The notes below the pieces were generated by a model that saw only the letters and a program-made list of their open reading frames with translations, had not been told where the DNA came from and searched no databases. The position numbers and the translations under genes were made by a program. A DNA stretch of 64,000 nucleotides, from assembly GCA_033063855.1 (NCBI GenBank), contig CP093829.1, forward strand, positions 12,286,243 to 12,350,242, read 5' to 3'. This document shows positions 29,201-41,460 of this stretch, one piece after another. Origin of the DNA: Smittia aterrima (lineage: Eukaryota > Arthropoda > Insecta > Diptera > Chironomidae). Positions within the stretch are counted from its first letter, which is position 1; each line of letters opens with the position of its first letter.

Positions 29201-32200
29201 TCTTTATCCGTTTAACGTAAACATTAAAATTGCTGTGGCGTGCAAAAGGCTTAAAGATTAGATTTTTTTGGTTAATTACTTCTCAACATGGACATGTCAT
29301 ACGATGGCGAAGAAAGTTCAGTCTCGTCGAGACATATTATCTCTTCTGGTTTTTAATTTTAAAGCCTCGCGTTTTTATTGTCTGATTATTTCATAAATGA
29401 AGCGTGTTGAACTCTCGTTTCGTTGCAACGACTCAATAAAATTAACAATTTTCCGTCTCCGGCTCACTCTCTTGGCCATCGACGATTAACAACAGCGAAG
29501 AATTGAAAGTCGAAGATAAGAAAAGTCCCATAGTCGAGAAGAAACATTTTTACCATCACTGGGATCCACAGAGGGAATTTGCTTTTACCACCAATCCATA
29601 TCAATATGACAACAACATCAAAATGAATGCCGGCGCGATTTGTAGTCTTGCGAATGCACAGTGTGCTCGCATCTTTACAAGCTAATGTCTCGCGACGAAG
29701 CTTAAAGTGCAATGATGATGATTCCGTGTCAATGACATGCGTTTAAATATTTACTTAAGGAAATTCTTCTCTTTCTGTGTTTTGTAAACGCCGATGATTA
29801 CCATCACGCACACTCTCGATTGCAATGCGAGAAAATTGATTTCGCGTGAGTGCAATATGCCAAGTGCTGACTTGGCAATGTGACAGTGCGTGAAGCGAAA
29901 TTTAAGTTGACCATGTAAGACATAAGGAAACGACATCGTCCACTCGAACGAGCTTGAACTGTGAGTGGAAGGTCATGGCGTTTCTCACTTCTTCACTATC
30001 GCTACAGCCATTACAGCCGCTAAGTGCATTAAACTTGCGAAAATGATCGCGGAGTTTCCTCGCTATAAATAATTCATCATCATAACTGTGGCTGAATTTT
30101 TTGTATGTGTGGGAATGCATACAACTCACAAAAAGAGGAAAAAGTGATGAAAATTAAAATTCTTCTTGCAACGGACCCAGCGCTCAATTGCGCAACAACA
30201 AGAAACCTACGACTGGCGCTAGAGTGCATTAGTCACTTTTTGCATCAGCCACGAGTTAAAATGAGATGCAGAATTTATGACCCGCGACTTCCGGCGACGA
30301 GAGTTCAATTACAAATTCTCAATTCTGTGAAAACGAGGCAAGCTTCACTTTGTTTCTGGCACTTGCAGATAAAAAATCAGACAAAGATCTCATCAGAATG
30401 CATTTTTTTCCCAGAACTTCTCATTGAGTTGTGTTGACAAAAAAACGAGCTATTACATCTTAACTCGAGAGCGATGCTAAAATTATCACTTCGTCGAGTG
30501 AAAAGTCACTGAGAAAATAAATTTTCACCGCCGATGAACATTTTCCGCAATGTTTTCTCCGACTTTGATTAATTGAAACGAACGATGGCCCTAATACCAT
30601 CAGCGTCGGCGTTTACGACCCGAGCATGATCAAACGCGCGCCAGCAACTCTTTGTAAAATTCTCGGAATTCAAAAGCGGATCTCATCATCCAAAATTTCC
30701 CACAGCATATCAAATTGACGAATTCGTGAGAGAATCTTAACATGAGACATCATCAAAGATGAGATTACAACTAAAGAAAGTCAAATTGCAATTCATTTGA
30801 AGTTCAAAGAGCTTTGATGCACATTACCAGATGGCTTTTGAGTGCTTTTGTTTAGATTACAGTGGAATATAATAGAAATAAACATCGCGAAAATCGATCT
30901 GAAAATAAACAATAATTTTTCTCTGCTTTCCGCCGCTGTCGTCAGTGAACAAATGAATTAAAATGTAATGCATTAGCTTCGCCATATCAAAGACGAATCG
31001 CTGATAGGTTTCCTTCTTCTTACTTCTCCTCGCCTTTCGCTCGATGCAATGTTTAAATTTGTTTATTCAATTTGCGAGGAAAAGAAGTTTAATTTTTAAT
31101 TTGCACATTTCGCGAGAAAAGCAAAGAGTTAAAATGTGGTTAGAGAGAGAAAATGCAGTTGAACTTCTTTTTGATCTTTCAACTTTGTCTAAAGAGCATC
31201 TTGTTTACAGTCATTAGGATGTGCAGCTCGAATTGCAAGCGCAGTTGTTCACAGATCGAGACGAGTAGAAGTTTATACACTTACCCTGAGCTCGTGAAGT
31301 TTGAAATCCTAGAAGAAAATGTCTTTTCGCTAAAGATCAATCAAGAGAAGTCTTCCGTTCTCCACTCTCACATTGCACGAAGCGACTATAAAGCAGCACA
31401 AATTAATTTATCTCTCGTTTATTTCCAATATTGTTTACATTCCGCTCTTTACAATGTTACATTGAACACCAACCAAGTGCAATGATTGCTTCTTTTGACT
31501 TCATGAGAACGAGAATGAAACGGGAATGGATAAGAAGATTAAAAAACTCACATACAAACATCGAAATCAACTTATTTGGCAGCTGTTGGGTGTTAAATTT
31601 GTTTTCTTGCTCTTCGCTTTTATGTTCTACTTCTTCAATGGAAACTTGAACATACATGCAAAGATATGAAACAAATGACTCTCCAGCTGGAGAATGTAAT
31701 TGCGCTCAAGGAGTTTTGTGCAATCATTCATCAACGATCGTTGTTGCTATCAACGGAATGCATCCCTGAGCTCTCCTCTAGCTCCATTACGAACTTAATG
31801 GCAAACTTATGAACAAATTATTATAGCCTGAGTCAGGCTGCCTGACATTTACAGCATTGGGAATTTCAATTTTCAAAGAATCGCACTCGGACAGCTCTGC
31901 TGCTCTCTCCCTTTCAATGACTCTCATAAATGTTACATTTTACATCGTTGGTGCATAGAATTGAGCAATTTCCTAATTAAATAACGTCGTAATCGATCGC
32001 GGTGAAATTTTATTACAGCATCTCTAAGGTAAATGATTTGATTGCAGCTGCAAGAAATTATTCTGCGACTATATAAATATTTTTCTTAATCAGCTGGCAA
32101 CTGATAGAGAAGCGTTAAGCTCGAAGGTCTACCTGCTTGAACCTTTTACGGAAATTACTTTTTTGCCGGCTTCTCTTTTTTTTGGGAATGTCAGAATGTG

Positions 32201-35200
32201 TCAGGTGGCAGACGAAGAAAGAGAAGTTTTCATTGAAATGAGCGCCAAAAACGGCAAAGGCAGAAGGTTTTGTTTATTGAAACAGGTTCAGTCTCGTCTC
32301 AACCCCATCCGTTGGTGATAGCGGGGGAATCCAATACGATAACTTGTCAGACAATTTGCTTGACTATAATTAACAAAACGATTGAGGGATGAGAGTTGCG
32401 AAACTTTGTTGCCCGACATTTCCTCCTTCTCAGCCGTCGGGAGATGGGGAAAGAAGACGAAAAACATTAAGCGCTACATTTTGATCATTTTGTGTTCAGA
32501 GTTTTGTTTTTGTTTGGCGAGTGAGAAAGAACGATGAGAAGTAATTTCATGACATCTGAACGATGCCTTTTGCCGTTTCTCGTTCTCGATGTTTCTTTCA
32601 TTTTAAGAAGTTCATTTACCCTTCATCGTGTGCATGGCGATGATAATAGCAGCAACGTAATCCTTCCTGCAAGTCGAACGTCTCCATCAAGGACAGATGA
32701 TGAATCTTTGTTGCAATAAAACAGTGAGACAGCTGGCAAGAAAAAGAAGAAGAAATAAAATGAACACTTCACACGTTTTGTGTCAAACAAGAATTATTAA
32801 ATAAATTTCCATTACTTCTTAGAGAGTTTGGCAAATAAACAATGTTATCGTCATTCAAACAAAGCTCAATACTAACGGGGCGAGCGCGAGACTTCCACGG
32901 AGAGCGTGGGAAAAACTATTGTGGTCGCGATTTCTGTTTGTCTACTGCTTTGTTTGTCCTCACACTACAACTATTTACTCGCAATGGCTATAGATAAGAT
33001 TGTGATGATGGATATTTCTTGGTTTCTTAGAATATAATCCTCATTCGCCGTTGCAGTTCCACAAAACACATCTCATTCCTCGAGTCATCTCATTAGCGAA
33101 TCATTTTTATTAATTGCGATCTACAAAAAGCTTCATCTTCAATGTCCATCTCAAGACCGACATTAATTTGAATGAACATTGAATTTCCACGCTTCGTTGC
33201 AAACTGATTTTCGCCCAATTATTCACGCTTCGTTTTGAAATGTTAACTAATGCGCTGATCGTCGACGATCAGGATTTGTTGTGACATGAAAGAGTAGCTA
33301 CGGGAAACGAAAGAAAGAACGCAAGAAACATGAAATTTATGGAGCCGTTGCTTGATTTCTCGAGCTTAATGGTTGTCGCGAGCATAGATTTATGATCACC
33401 AAACAATGTAAATCGGGAGCAGAAGCAGACCATATGGTGAAGCAATCTCCGGCAACATATTACATGTGTTCGCGCACGATCAGAAGAAAAAAAAACCCGA
33501 AAAAAATAGCTCTAAAATCACGAGAAGGAGAAGGAGAAGCAAGAAACGAGCGTCGTTATTACGATCTCAACTGATAAACATTAGAAAGTCTCGATCATGT
33601 TTGAAATGGCAAACTGATGAAGCAGAAGCTTCTCTGATGCATTATGAAATGAGTTGATGGAGTCGGTATAAGCTAAGAAAAAAAATGGCTCGAAGCTAAT
33701 CCACATCTGCTGATCAACGACAAAACAACTTACGAGCGAAGAAAAAGATCATAAAACTGAAACTTCGTGCACTTTTTGTTGTTGTGATTTTTTTTCTCGC
33801 CCCATCGCTTCCATGTTTCGAGATATTTCTAACGCATTCAGCTAATTGCCTTCGATTTCCGAGAATCGAAACCGTCATCAACAATATTGCATATAAAATT
33901 ACATAAATTGGCATAATCCCGAAAAATTCTGAGAACGACACAATGGAACGTTTCAATCATGAAAAAAGATTGTTGAATTCATCTGAATGCAATGAGTGCT
34001 GTGAGTTTTGATGATTGTGTAAACATTTCTGAATTCTCTGGAAACGTGCACTTAGATGAAACGTCAAACATTGAAGCTGAAGAAATTTAAGCCGTGACGA
34101 CTTATCCAATTTCATCTCTCAACACGTAACAATCATAATTCGCATATCTAACGTCACGAAATCGAAAATTGGACTCTCATCGTCGTGGCGTTTGGATTGT
34201 TCGTCACTTTTTTTTTTGAATTTTAATGTATAAGTCGAAGAACACGACATTGCGTGCTCGCATCGCATAATCAGAGAAATTTCTATTTTTTTTTGAATCG
34301 ATTTTGAGTCTGATCGATAGTTGAGTCTGGTCGAAAGTTATTAGGTCAAGCTCCGGGAGATTTCCTGATTAAAGTTTCTCGTGATCTCTTTTAAGATTCC
34401 ATTAAATACTAATGACAAATTGTCTTTTTTCTTCTTCTTTCCTTTGAAAACAGGAAATTATGCGACAATCGTCCGCCAAATTAGATGACCTGTTGGCACC
34501 ATTCAATGACAAATTATCCGCAGCACCATCAGCTACCGATGAAGAAACAGCAATTGCCGCATTAACCGCGTTGCGTAATAATAATCACCACTTGAACTTT
34601 CATCACCATCAGCAACAACAGCAACAGTCAGCTAGCAGTAGAAGTAGCGAAACGTCATCACCGCCTGTCACAAAATCATCATCAGTTACCTCTCTAATCA
34701 GTAGAATTCATTTGCAAAATCTGGAAGCCAATTCCGTTTCTGTGATCCCATTAGACACATCTAAACAACAATCATCGACATCGTCAACTCGCTCATCACC
34801 ATCGCTCGCCCCACCGCAGATCAGTGTTAAGAACCTCAGCCAGCTACAACAACATCTTGAGACAGCCGCCGTGTTGATGGATATGGGCAAGAAAGTCATT
34901 ATTTCTCCACCCACTTCCAAGCCCCAATCACCAAATTTGAACGAACAAAATAACAATAGCAATAGCAACAATAAGAATAATCAAAGTATTACATCAACTG
35001 TGATAAAAGTGAGTTCAATGAACCTTGTCATTGTTTACAAAAATAATTTGCATTCCATAAATTTCTAAAATTAACGTTAAAATCTCTCATTCAGGCTCAA
35101 GATTACTCGATTAGCAACCTTAAACGAACTCCCAGTTGTGAAGAGATGGATTTGAGTGTGAAGCGCATGAAAACAGCTGACAACAGAGTTGGACAGCAAA

Positions 35201-36602
35201 GATCACAATCGGCTTCAATGGCGCCAGTCTCCATCGGCAATTCAATGATGCCGCAGCTCATCAAATCAGAGATTATCAAGAAGGAAGTTTTAGATACAGG
35301 AGACAACGATCATATGAGCGAGAAGTCAGACGATAGTTCAGACTCTGGACGCTTGCAGATGGACATTTCATCACAAGAAGACAACGAAGAGTTCCGAAAT
35401 CTTCCAATTTTGAAGCCAATCGGTCGAGATACTCCAGAAAGCAATGTTTCAGATGAGCACGCATTCGAGTCGGCCGAGCAGTTGTGGCACGCTCTTGCAC
35501 AACATTCGCAAAGTGAGATTCACGCAATCAGTCGCAGTTGGATATTGTTTTCATGTTGATTTCTTTTCAGTGAATGGAGGCAACGAAGCCACGCAACTTC
35601 TTCGCAAGATGATAAACTGTCGTAGCCTGGGAATTCCTTTCTCACCACAGCTTCACTTACCTACAACTCTCGATCAACCAATGGCTTTACTCAAGGTAAA
35701 ATCTCACTTACCGATTATCATTGTTTCGAATCTTATTAATTCACATTGTAAATTACAGAATGCTCAAAAGCAAACCGGACGTCGAAAACAGCAATGTCCA
35801 AGCCGATCAGGTCTTCAAGATGCGACCGGCAAGAAGATTATAGGCGGATCGTCACCGTTGGCTGCAGCTTCCGGTGAAATTGCTGATACTTCTGGAAATC
35901 ATTTGTGGACAGGCTCGGATGATCTTACTAAGACAAATAACAACAACAACAGTCCGAAAAACGCCAACAATAATCAGCAGAGCTCCCAGAAAGATTTATC
36001 ATGCACGAATTGCGGAACGACAACTACGACGATCTGGCGACGAAACTTGCGAGGCGAGATGGTTTGCAATGCCTGTGGCTTGTACTTCAAACTGCACGGA
36101 GTCAATCGACCACACACTATGCGTCGAGATACAATCCACACTCGTAGACGCCGTCCAAAGGGCGACAAGTCAAACCGAAGAAGTGAGTTCAACGGATCGC
36201 TCTCGTTTGCAAATGATTGTAAATTATTGTTTTCATTCACAGAGTCAAAGAATCAAGAAAGTCCCGAACAAGATACAAACGGTGGTGCTAAAACAGATTT
36301 AACCGCTCTCCAGAATCACAATTTGTTGATTGCATTAGCTCATGGAGGTACAAGTGGAGCAGCTCAATACGCAATGCCTGTAAGTTCCTTAGGATTAAGC
36401 GTTAAATTTTTTATTAATATTTAGTATTTCCTTCAAATAGCATCATTACCAACAGTTCCTTCGTGCACAACAATTCCCTGTTCAGGGAGAAGGCAATGGC
36501 GAAGAAGTCGGCGATTCAGGCGACGAAAGCGGCGCCGAAAACGACTTAGACTCATGCAACTTACCGCTGAACCTCGTCTCTACTCAACTTGGTGATTCAT
36601 AA
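17263..36602 (+). CDS. GATAd: ZAD-GATA zinc-finger transcription factor (GATAd-like), 5' end missing
   Basis: This is a nuclear DNA-binding regulator of the GATA family. Exons, all with GT..AG borders and compatible phases, are 17263-17415, 34454-35008, 35095-35512, 35571-35695, 35759-36182, 36243-36379 and 36441-36602 (stop TAA), giving 657 visible residues. The first exon carries the second half of a ZAD domain (Cys-Ile-Gln-Cys followed by a helix), an insect dimerisation module. Exon 5 encodes one type IV finger, C-x2-C-x17-C-x2-C, from 36002, followed by a basic tail rich in Arg. The finger has Ile-Trp-Arg-Arg rather than the Leu-Trp-Arg-Arg of pannier-type fingers, and there is only one finger, as expected for the GATAd group. 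The long second exon is rich in Gln, His, Ser and Asn. Two SUMO-type motifs, IKSE (35260-35271) and IKKE (35275-35286), and a DLSVKR motif near 35152 suggest repressor contacts. The N-terminal exon with the first ZAD Cys pair is not in view. The symbol is by resemblance. Confidence 0.88.
17416..34453 (+). other. 17-kb intron of the GATA-factor gene
   Basis: The intron starts at GTAAAT after the ZAD exon and ends at a CAG acceptor before 34454; the phase is 0 on both sides. I see no convincing gene inside. The longest frames (115 codons on - at 27614-27961; 110 codons on + at 30105-30437 and 31153-31485) have no family resemblance and no splice or promoter context. A TATATAAAGG box at 22929-22938 and a small hairpin at 28725-28742 are the only local signals that stood out. 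The exon at 34454 has its own ATG at 34460, so a promoter within this intron could give a product lacking ZAD. Confidence 0.7.
28725..28742. repeat. Short perfect inverted repeat (8-bp arms, 2-bp spacer)
   Basis: GTATAGTC and GACTATAC flank TT. This could be a small cruciform or a dimeric protein-binding site within the large GATA intron. It is too short for a microRNA precursor. Confidence 0.7.
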
Positions 36603-39600
36603 GCAAGTTCATTAAGCTTAAGTCGTGTGAACGAAATCAATTGGAAAATTTAAGTATTAAAATCTGAATATGCAGAATTTCTGCAAACCGAAGAAACTCG
36701 AAAGCAATAATGTTAATTCGAAGTGCGCAAGGAGAACCGAAGCGCCAAATGATTTTTTATTCATCTGCGCTAATTTGTAGAAAGCTGACCTTAAGGACAT
36801 TTTATTTTTTAATCTCTTTTAAGCTTGCACCAACTCGCTTGAGTTTTACTCCCACGCGCACGCAAAACTCACTAATTATTAATTTTAATCAAAGTATTAT
36901 TTTATCCAAAAAAAGCGCGAAACGAGAAGTTTTCCTTGAACGACGACGACGAAAGAATTTTCCTTTTCGCGCGAGAGAAAAAACTTTTTCTCCTTCGATC
37001 GTAGATTGTCGTTTCTTTAATTCATGAGCAAGATTACGGTAACGTAAGATATTAATTAATTAGTTTGTTTAAGAAGTTTTTAATCGCATCTGCGTCAAGC
37101 AGCCACGAAGTTATTTTTGATAATAAGGATTGCGCTTGCTTGAAAACAACGCGTAACGTTTTTACTTAAACTTTGTGTAGAAAGCAATGTCGCTTTCGCG
37201 AGATGGAAATAAAAAATCTCTTGCCTAATGAAATCTACTTAAAGAAATTAGAGATAATTTTGAATCTCTCGCAGGATTGAAACGAAAGAAGAAAACTTGT
37301 GAAAATGAAAAAAATGTGATAAATTTTTGACAAAAGAAAGAAAATTTCATTGGACATTGAATCATTTGCGGAAAGCTACAAACACACACACGAAATACTC
37401 AAGAAAGCTTAAAATCTTGATGCGAGGAAATGCGAGCTCTCTGACATATCGCTCGGGACAAACGAATCTCATTAATCGCGCACTCGCACGGGCATTAAAG
37501 AATCGTCAGGAGTCGGAATAAAGTTCGTTTCCTACAATGGCGACTACACAAACATTAACAGTACTTAAAATTAATTCAGAGCCGTCCTGATTTTGATGAC
37601 AAAGCAACCGTTTTCACAGTTCTAGTCAGTTTCTGAAAAGCATTTTAACTTCAACTAACGTCCCGAGCGACTCATCGAAACACGCGATTTGCATTTCACG
37701 ACCCTCAAATGAGTCCCACATCGATTCGACTTTGTTTCGGAGTCGTTGTTGATAAGAATTGTGTAAAATTTAAGCAATCCTTGGTTTTGATTCACTCAGC
37801 CTAACTCGAACAAACAAAAAAAGAACATTTTCATTGTACTCATTATTGAATATCATCTTAAAGCTTATTTATATTCATTAAATTGCATAACTCTTTGTCT
37901 TTTAAGTGAATTGCTTCTAGGTATTTAAGTTTATTTTATATCGCAGCTCATTTTACGCAGCTGCTCGGATCTGAGCGTCTAACGAAGATCTTAACTCTTA
38001 CTTTTAAATTGATTTAAATCGCGATTCAGTATTTTATTATTTTCGTCCTTTCTATTTAATTTCATCAACATTTGAGATTCTTGCGATCAAGCTCTAACCC
38101 GCCCCAAGCCTACGAAATACTTAAGTGTGAACAAACTTTAACTCTACTTAAAGTCCTACGCAAAACTTTTTTGAGATTAAAATGCGTAAAAGGAAAACGA
38201 AAAATGAAAACAATGTGTACCAGTAAGAAATGACAGGGCTTTCTCGTATCGATTATTTTAATTTTGTTTATTTAAGATTTGCACATTTAAGAGCACGCAC
38301 CACTCATAATAAAGGCAAAGCTTCTCAATCTGAGAAAGGCAGTGAGTTAGTTTGTTGCGAGCAAGAAGGGTTGGGAAGCTATGCACTCACATCCACACGA
38401 GAATCACCGTTAATCTTAATATTATTTACTTCATTAAATACTCAACGAGACGTAAGTCGCACTAGAGTCTTTTTCTGATTAGTCTTTGAAACTCTATTGA
38501 AAGTGTCGATCAGCTAGAGATCCAAGATTCGCGCGTGCTTAACGATTCACGTTGGTCACAAAAGGCCAAGCGAGTCGCGCTAAAATGTCATTAATCAAAA
38601 ATGTGATTGCATGAAAAGAAGAAAAATGAAAAACTATTTGTCTTAAAAGATGAAAACTGCGTAGAAGTTTAAGAAGTTGCGAAATGCAGATTAGAATTTG
38701 CAGTAGTATTTTTAGAAACTTACTTAAACAACGTTTGAGAGATGATCAATATTTTATGGTAGCTTTAAGAATTTAATCGTAGGCGAAACTCAAGATTGAA
38801 ATTATGTAACTAATCGATCAAATGTCCTCCGAACGGCCGTGAGGATTAAAATTAACCAAGAACAACAACATGAGGATGAAATCAATAATTATTCGTTTGC
38901 TTTTAACTGTCACGCACGAAGGCCTTAAGAAAAAGTGAAATTGATAATTAACATTTGACATTGTCGAAACTTTCACGGCGGAATTTTTCTGTAAATAAGA
39001 GAAGGATAAAAGCTTGATTGAATAAGAAAAGAATAAGACGAAAGCTTTGATATTTTGATATGAGAAGAGATATTTTAACATGAAGAAAGCTTAGACATGG
39101 AGAGAATCGAAAAATATTTTTGAGAATCGCTGAAGATTGAAGTGTGAAACGAATTAACACCAAAATGGAACATTTTACCAATAGTTTTTTAGTTAAACGA
39201 GACCGGAAGAAGGTAGAAAGAAAAATTGAACTTTATTTTGTTGTTTTCTTAATGATTAATTTGTGTAGATTTTTTAATTATAGTTTATCTCGCTCTCGAA
39301 CCTTGAATCTCAAAACTTACAATACGATCTGATCCATCCACACATTTCATTTTGTTTTAAAATTCATCAACAAAAATCCTAAGGTTGAAAGAGCCTCATG
39401 CTGATTTCTCTTTGTGGAATCAAGAAACTGGCGACCTTAGTCGACCCAAATCCCCAGAATATATGAATCAAGTGATAAAGCGCGAATTTGTTTAATTTTA
39501 ATCGAAAACCAACACTTTTTTTCTTAGTTGTTAATTGTTTCGTTTCTCCTCTCTCATCTCTCTTTCGATTATTTTTAGAAAAGCTCCTTTAATTAATTGG

Positions 39601-39860
39601 AGTTTTAATCTTAAGATCTTTGCTCTTGTACCAGTTTATTTCTCTCCGCCTAACAAATTGATTTACTTTTCCCGATCGAACAAAACAAAAGAAATGTTGA
39701 ACACTTAAATTGTAGGAGTTGAAGTTGAGAAAACATTTAATTTAGTAACGGAACGAAATGAAAAGCAAGAAAAAAATTCGATGAATTATTGAAATCTAAA
39801 AATTTATATTTGCAAGTAGGAACTAAAATATTTTTTTACGAAATAAAAACTTATTGATTA
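36603..39860 (+). other. Probable long 3' UTR and downstream region of the GATA-factor gene
   Basis: After the TAA at 36600 there is no further coding signal for 3.6 kb, until the 3' end of the opposing mevalonate kinase gene. Canonical AATAAA hexamers lie at about 37208, 37517, 38308 and 39842, so 3' UTRs from about 0.6 to 3.3 kb are possible. Open frames here are short and unlike known proteins. The length is inference; only the signals are seen. Confidence 0.45.
39842..39847 (+). terminator. Candidate distal poly(A) signal of the GATA gene
   Basis: An AATAAA is followed by GT-rich sequence with runs of TTTTG around 39872-39900, as expected downstream of a cleavage site. It is the last such hexamer on + before the convergent gene. 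Confidence 0.4.
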
Positions 39861-40118
39861 TGACTTAAAATTGTGTTTTGTTTTCATTGTATTTTGTGGT
39901 TAAAAAATTTTATTCCACAGATTGATTGAGGAACATCGGGAAACCACTCAGAGAGTAAATAGATATTTGAGAATTAGTTAAATTGAGTAGGAGTTGAAGA
40001 GATGTACATCACAATCTTTTTAATTACGATTTATAAAATTGCTGGCGTCAATCTCATGAGCTGGAACAAAACATTAAAAATGAAATCTAAAATTTCCCAA
40101 TGCAATCACAAATCCTTC

Positions 40119-40124
40119 TTTATT
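40119..40124 (-). terminator. Poly(A) signal of mevalonate kinase
   Basis: An AATAAA on the - strand lies about 90 bases beyond the TAA of the kinase frame, the spacing expected for a short 3' UTR. Confidence 0.6.
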
Positions 40125-40211
40125 GACTAAATAAAATTGTCTATGAATAAACAACCAGAATCCTTCACACAACCATCACCAGTAATGCCCATTATTTCAA
40201 AACTTGTTTTC

Positions 40212-41405
40212 TTATTCTCCTAAATATTTAATGTCGACTCCGCGCCCACCAATGATTGTCGCCATGATGTGATAATCATTTGCTTCAAGATCTTCGCAAA
40301 GCTTCTCATAATTTTCAGATTCCTTGTAATTTGATGGAAGCAATGCAAACGCGCATCCGCCCGCACCAGCTCCAGTTAATTTGATACTGAAGCCTCTAGA
40401 TTCAGCAATGTTAAATGCTCGCTCAAGACGAGGATGAGAAACGCCGATGGATCGAAGAAGATTATTGTTGACTGTTACAAGGAGTGCAAGCTCATCATAC
40501 TTTTCTTCTTCGCCTTTATCACTCTCGAGTATTGAAACGACGTCGTTCACAAGATGACCCATTGCATCAAAGATTGCATTTGATAAATTTGAGTATTTAT
40601 TCTTGAAGTTGACGACTTTTCCGACAATGTGTGAAGTGCTTCTTGATACTCCGGTGTCAATGAGTAATATATCAACTTTGCCACTCGTTTTAATTGGTTC
40701 CGGCGTTTGTCCGCGACTGAACTTAATTAGCTGACCGTAAGTACAAATTGTATTATCGATTCCAGAAGGCTTCTCATGCATAATGACTTCAGAATCGAAA
40801 GCCCATTGAGATATTCTCTCCAAGATGGTATCGTGACCTTCGAAGGAAAACTCTTTAAGTTGTTTAGTACTCAATCGATCGTTGATGATTTCCGAAAGAA
40901 TAAAGAAGCCTGCGGCAAGGCAAACACCATAACTTGCTGAGCTTCCGACACCAGCTCCGATGCTCATGTCAGAATCGATGGATACGTCGAAACAGATTTT
41001 GATTTGTTTGATCTTTTCGTGTCGTAAAATTCGGTTTAGGATGTAAAGCGTTGCGGCGATCGCCATCTCTTCCTTGTCATTTAAATTACTTTCATTTGAA
41101 TTGTGCTCGACGTATTTTAAAATAAAATCTCGAGAAGTGCGAAACTTATGCAAAAAATCAATTGGTTGAACAACTTCGTTGCAGTCAAGTTCAGAGAGAA
41201 AAGTGTTGGCGTCGTTGAGGCTTAATTTGGCAGTCAAGTTGAGTCGCTTGTAACTAAAGTTGATGGAATTATTGTTCGTCTCTTGAAATTTGAAATAAGT
41301 TCGGAGACCGATTGGACCTGCGATAGCTGGTTTGTTATATACAACTGAATGCTCTCCATGAAGAATAATTTTTCCCGGGGATGAGATTTCAAATTGTCGT
41401 GACAT
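40212..41405 (-). CDS. Mvk: Mevalonate kinase
   Basis: This cytosolic/peroxisomal GHMP-family enzyme phosphorylates mevalonate with ATP to give 5-phosphomevalonate, an early step to farnesyl diphosphate. Insects lack de novo sterol synthesis and use the pathway for juvenile hormone, dolichol, ubiquinone and prenylation. It is a single-exon frame of 397 aa, matching the usual length of about 396. Visible motifs are the N-terminal SPGKIILHGEH (Lys12), the GHMP glycine/serine loop IGAGVGSSAS (residues 149-158), KPSGIDN with the likely catalytic Asp217, and the C-terminal GAGAGG (345-350). All key residues are present. The start ATG is the first in frame and gives the family's short N-terminus. 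The BolA2-like gene ends only 55 bp upstream on the same strand, so the promoter must lie within that gene or the two share a transcript. Confidence 0.97.
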   Translation of the reverse strand: MSRQFEISSPGKIILHGEHSVVYNKPAIAGPIGLRTYFKFQETNNNSINFSYKRLNLTAKLSLNDANTFLSELDCNEVVQPIDFLHKFRTSRDFILKYVEHNSNESNLNDKEEMAIAATLYILNRILRHEKIKQIKICFDVSIDSDMSIGAGVGSSASYGVCLAAGFFILSEIINDRLSTKQLKEFSFEGHDTILERISQWAFDSEVIMHEKPSGIDNTICTYGQLIKFSRGQTPEPIKTSGKVDILLIDTGVSRSTSHIVGKVVNFKNKYSNLSNAIFDAMGHLVNDVVSILESDKGEEEKYDELALLVTVNNNLLRSIGVSHPRLERAFNIAESRGFSIKLTGAGAGGCAFALLPSNYKESENYEKLCEDLEANDYHIMATIIGGRGVDIKYLGE

Positions 41406-41460
41406 TATTGCTGGTTGTGAAGTTCAAAAGGATTTGTCGCACAATAAAAAAAGGCTTAAA

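Noticed and set aside
30105..30437. 110-codon + strand frame in the large intron
   Set aside because: Composition is irregular and there is no recognisable domain or regulatory context.
31153..31485. 110-codon + strand frame with a hydrophobic, signal-like start
   Set aside because: No family resemblance, no core promoter and no repeat of the pattern. Chance is the simplest reading.
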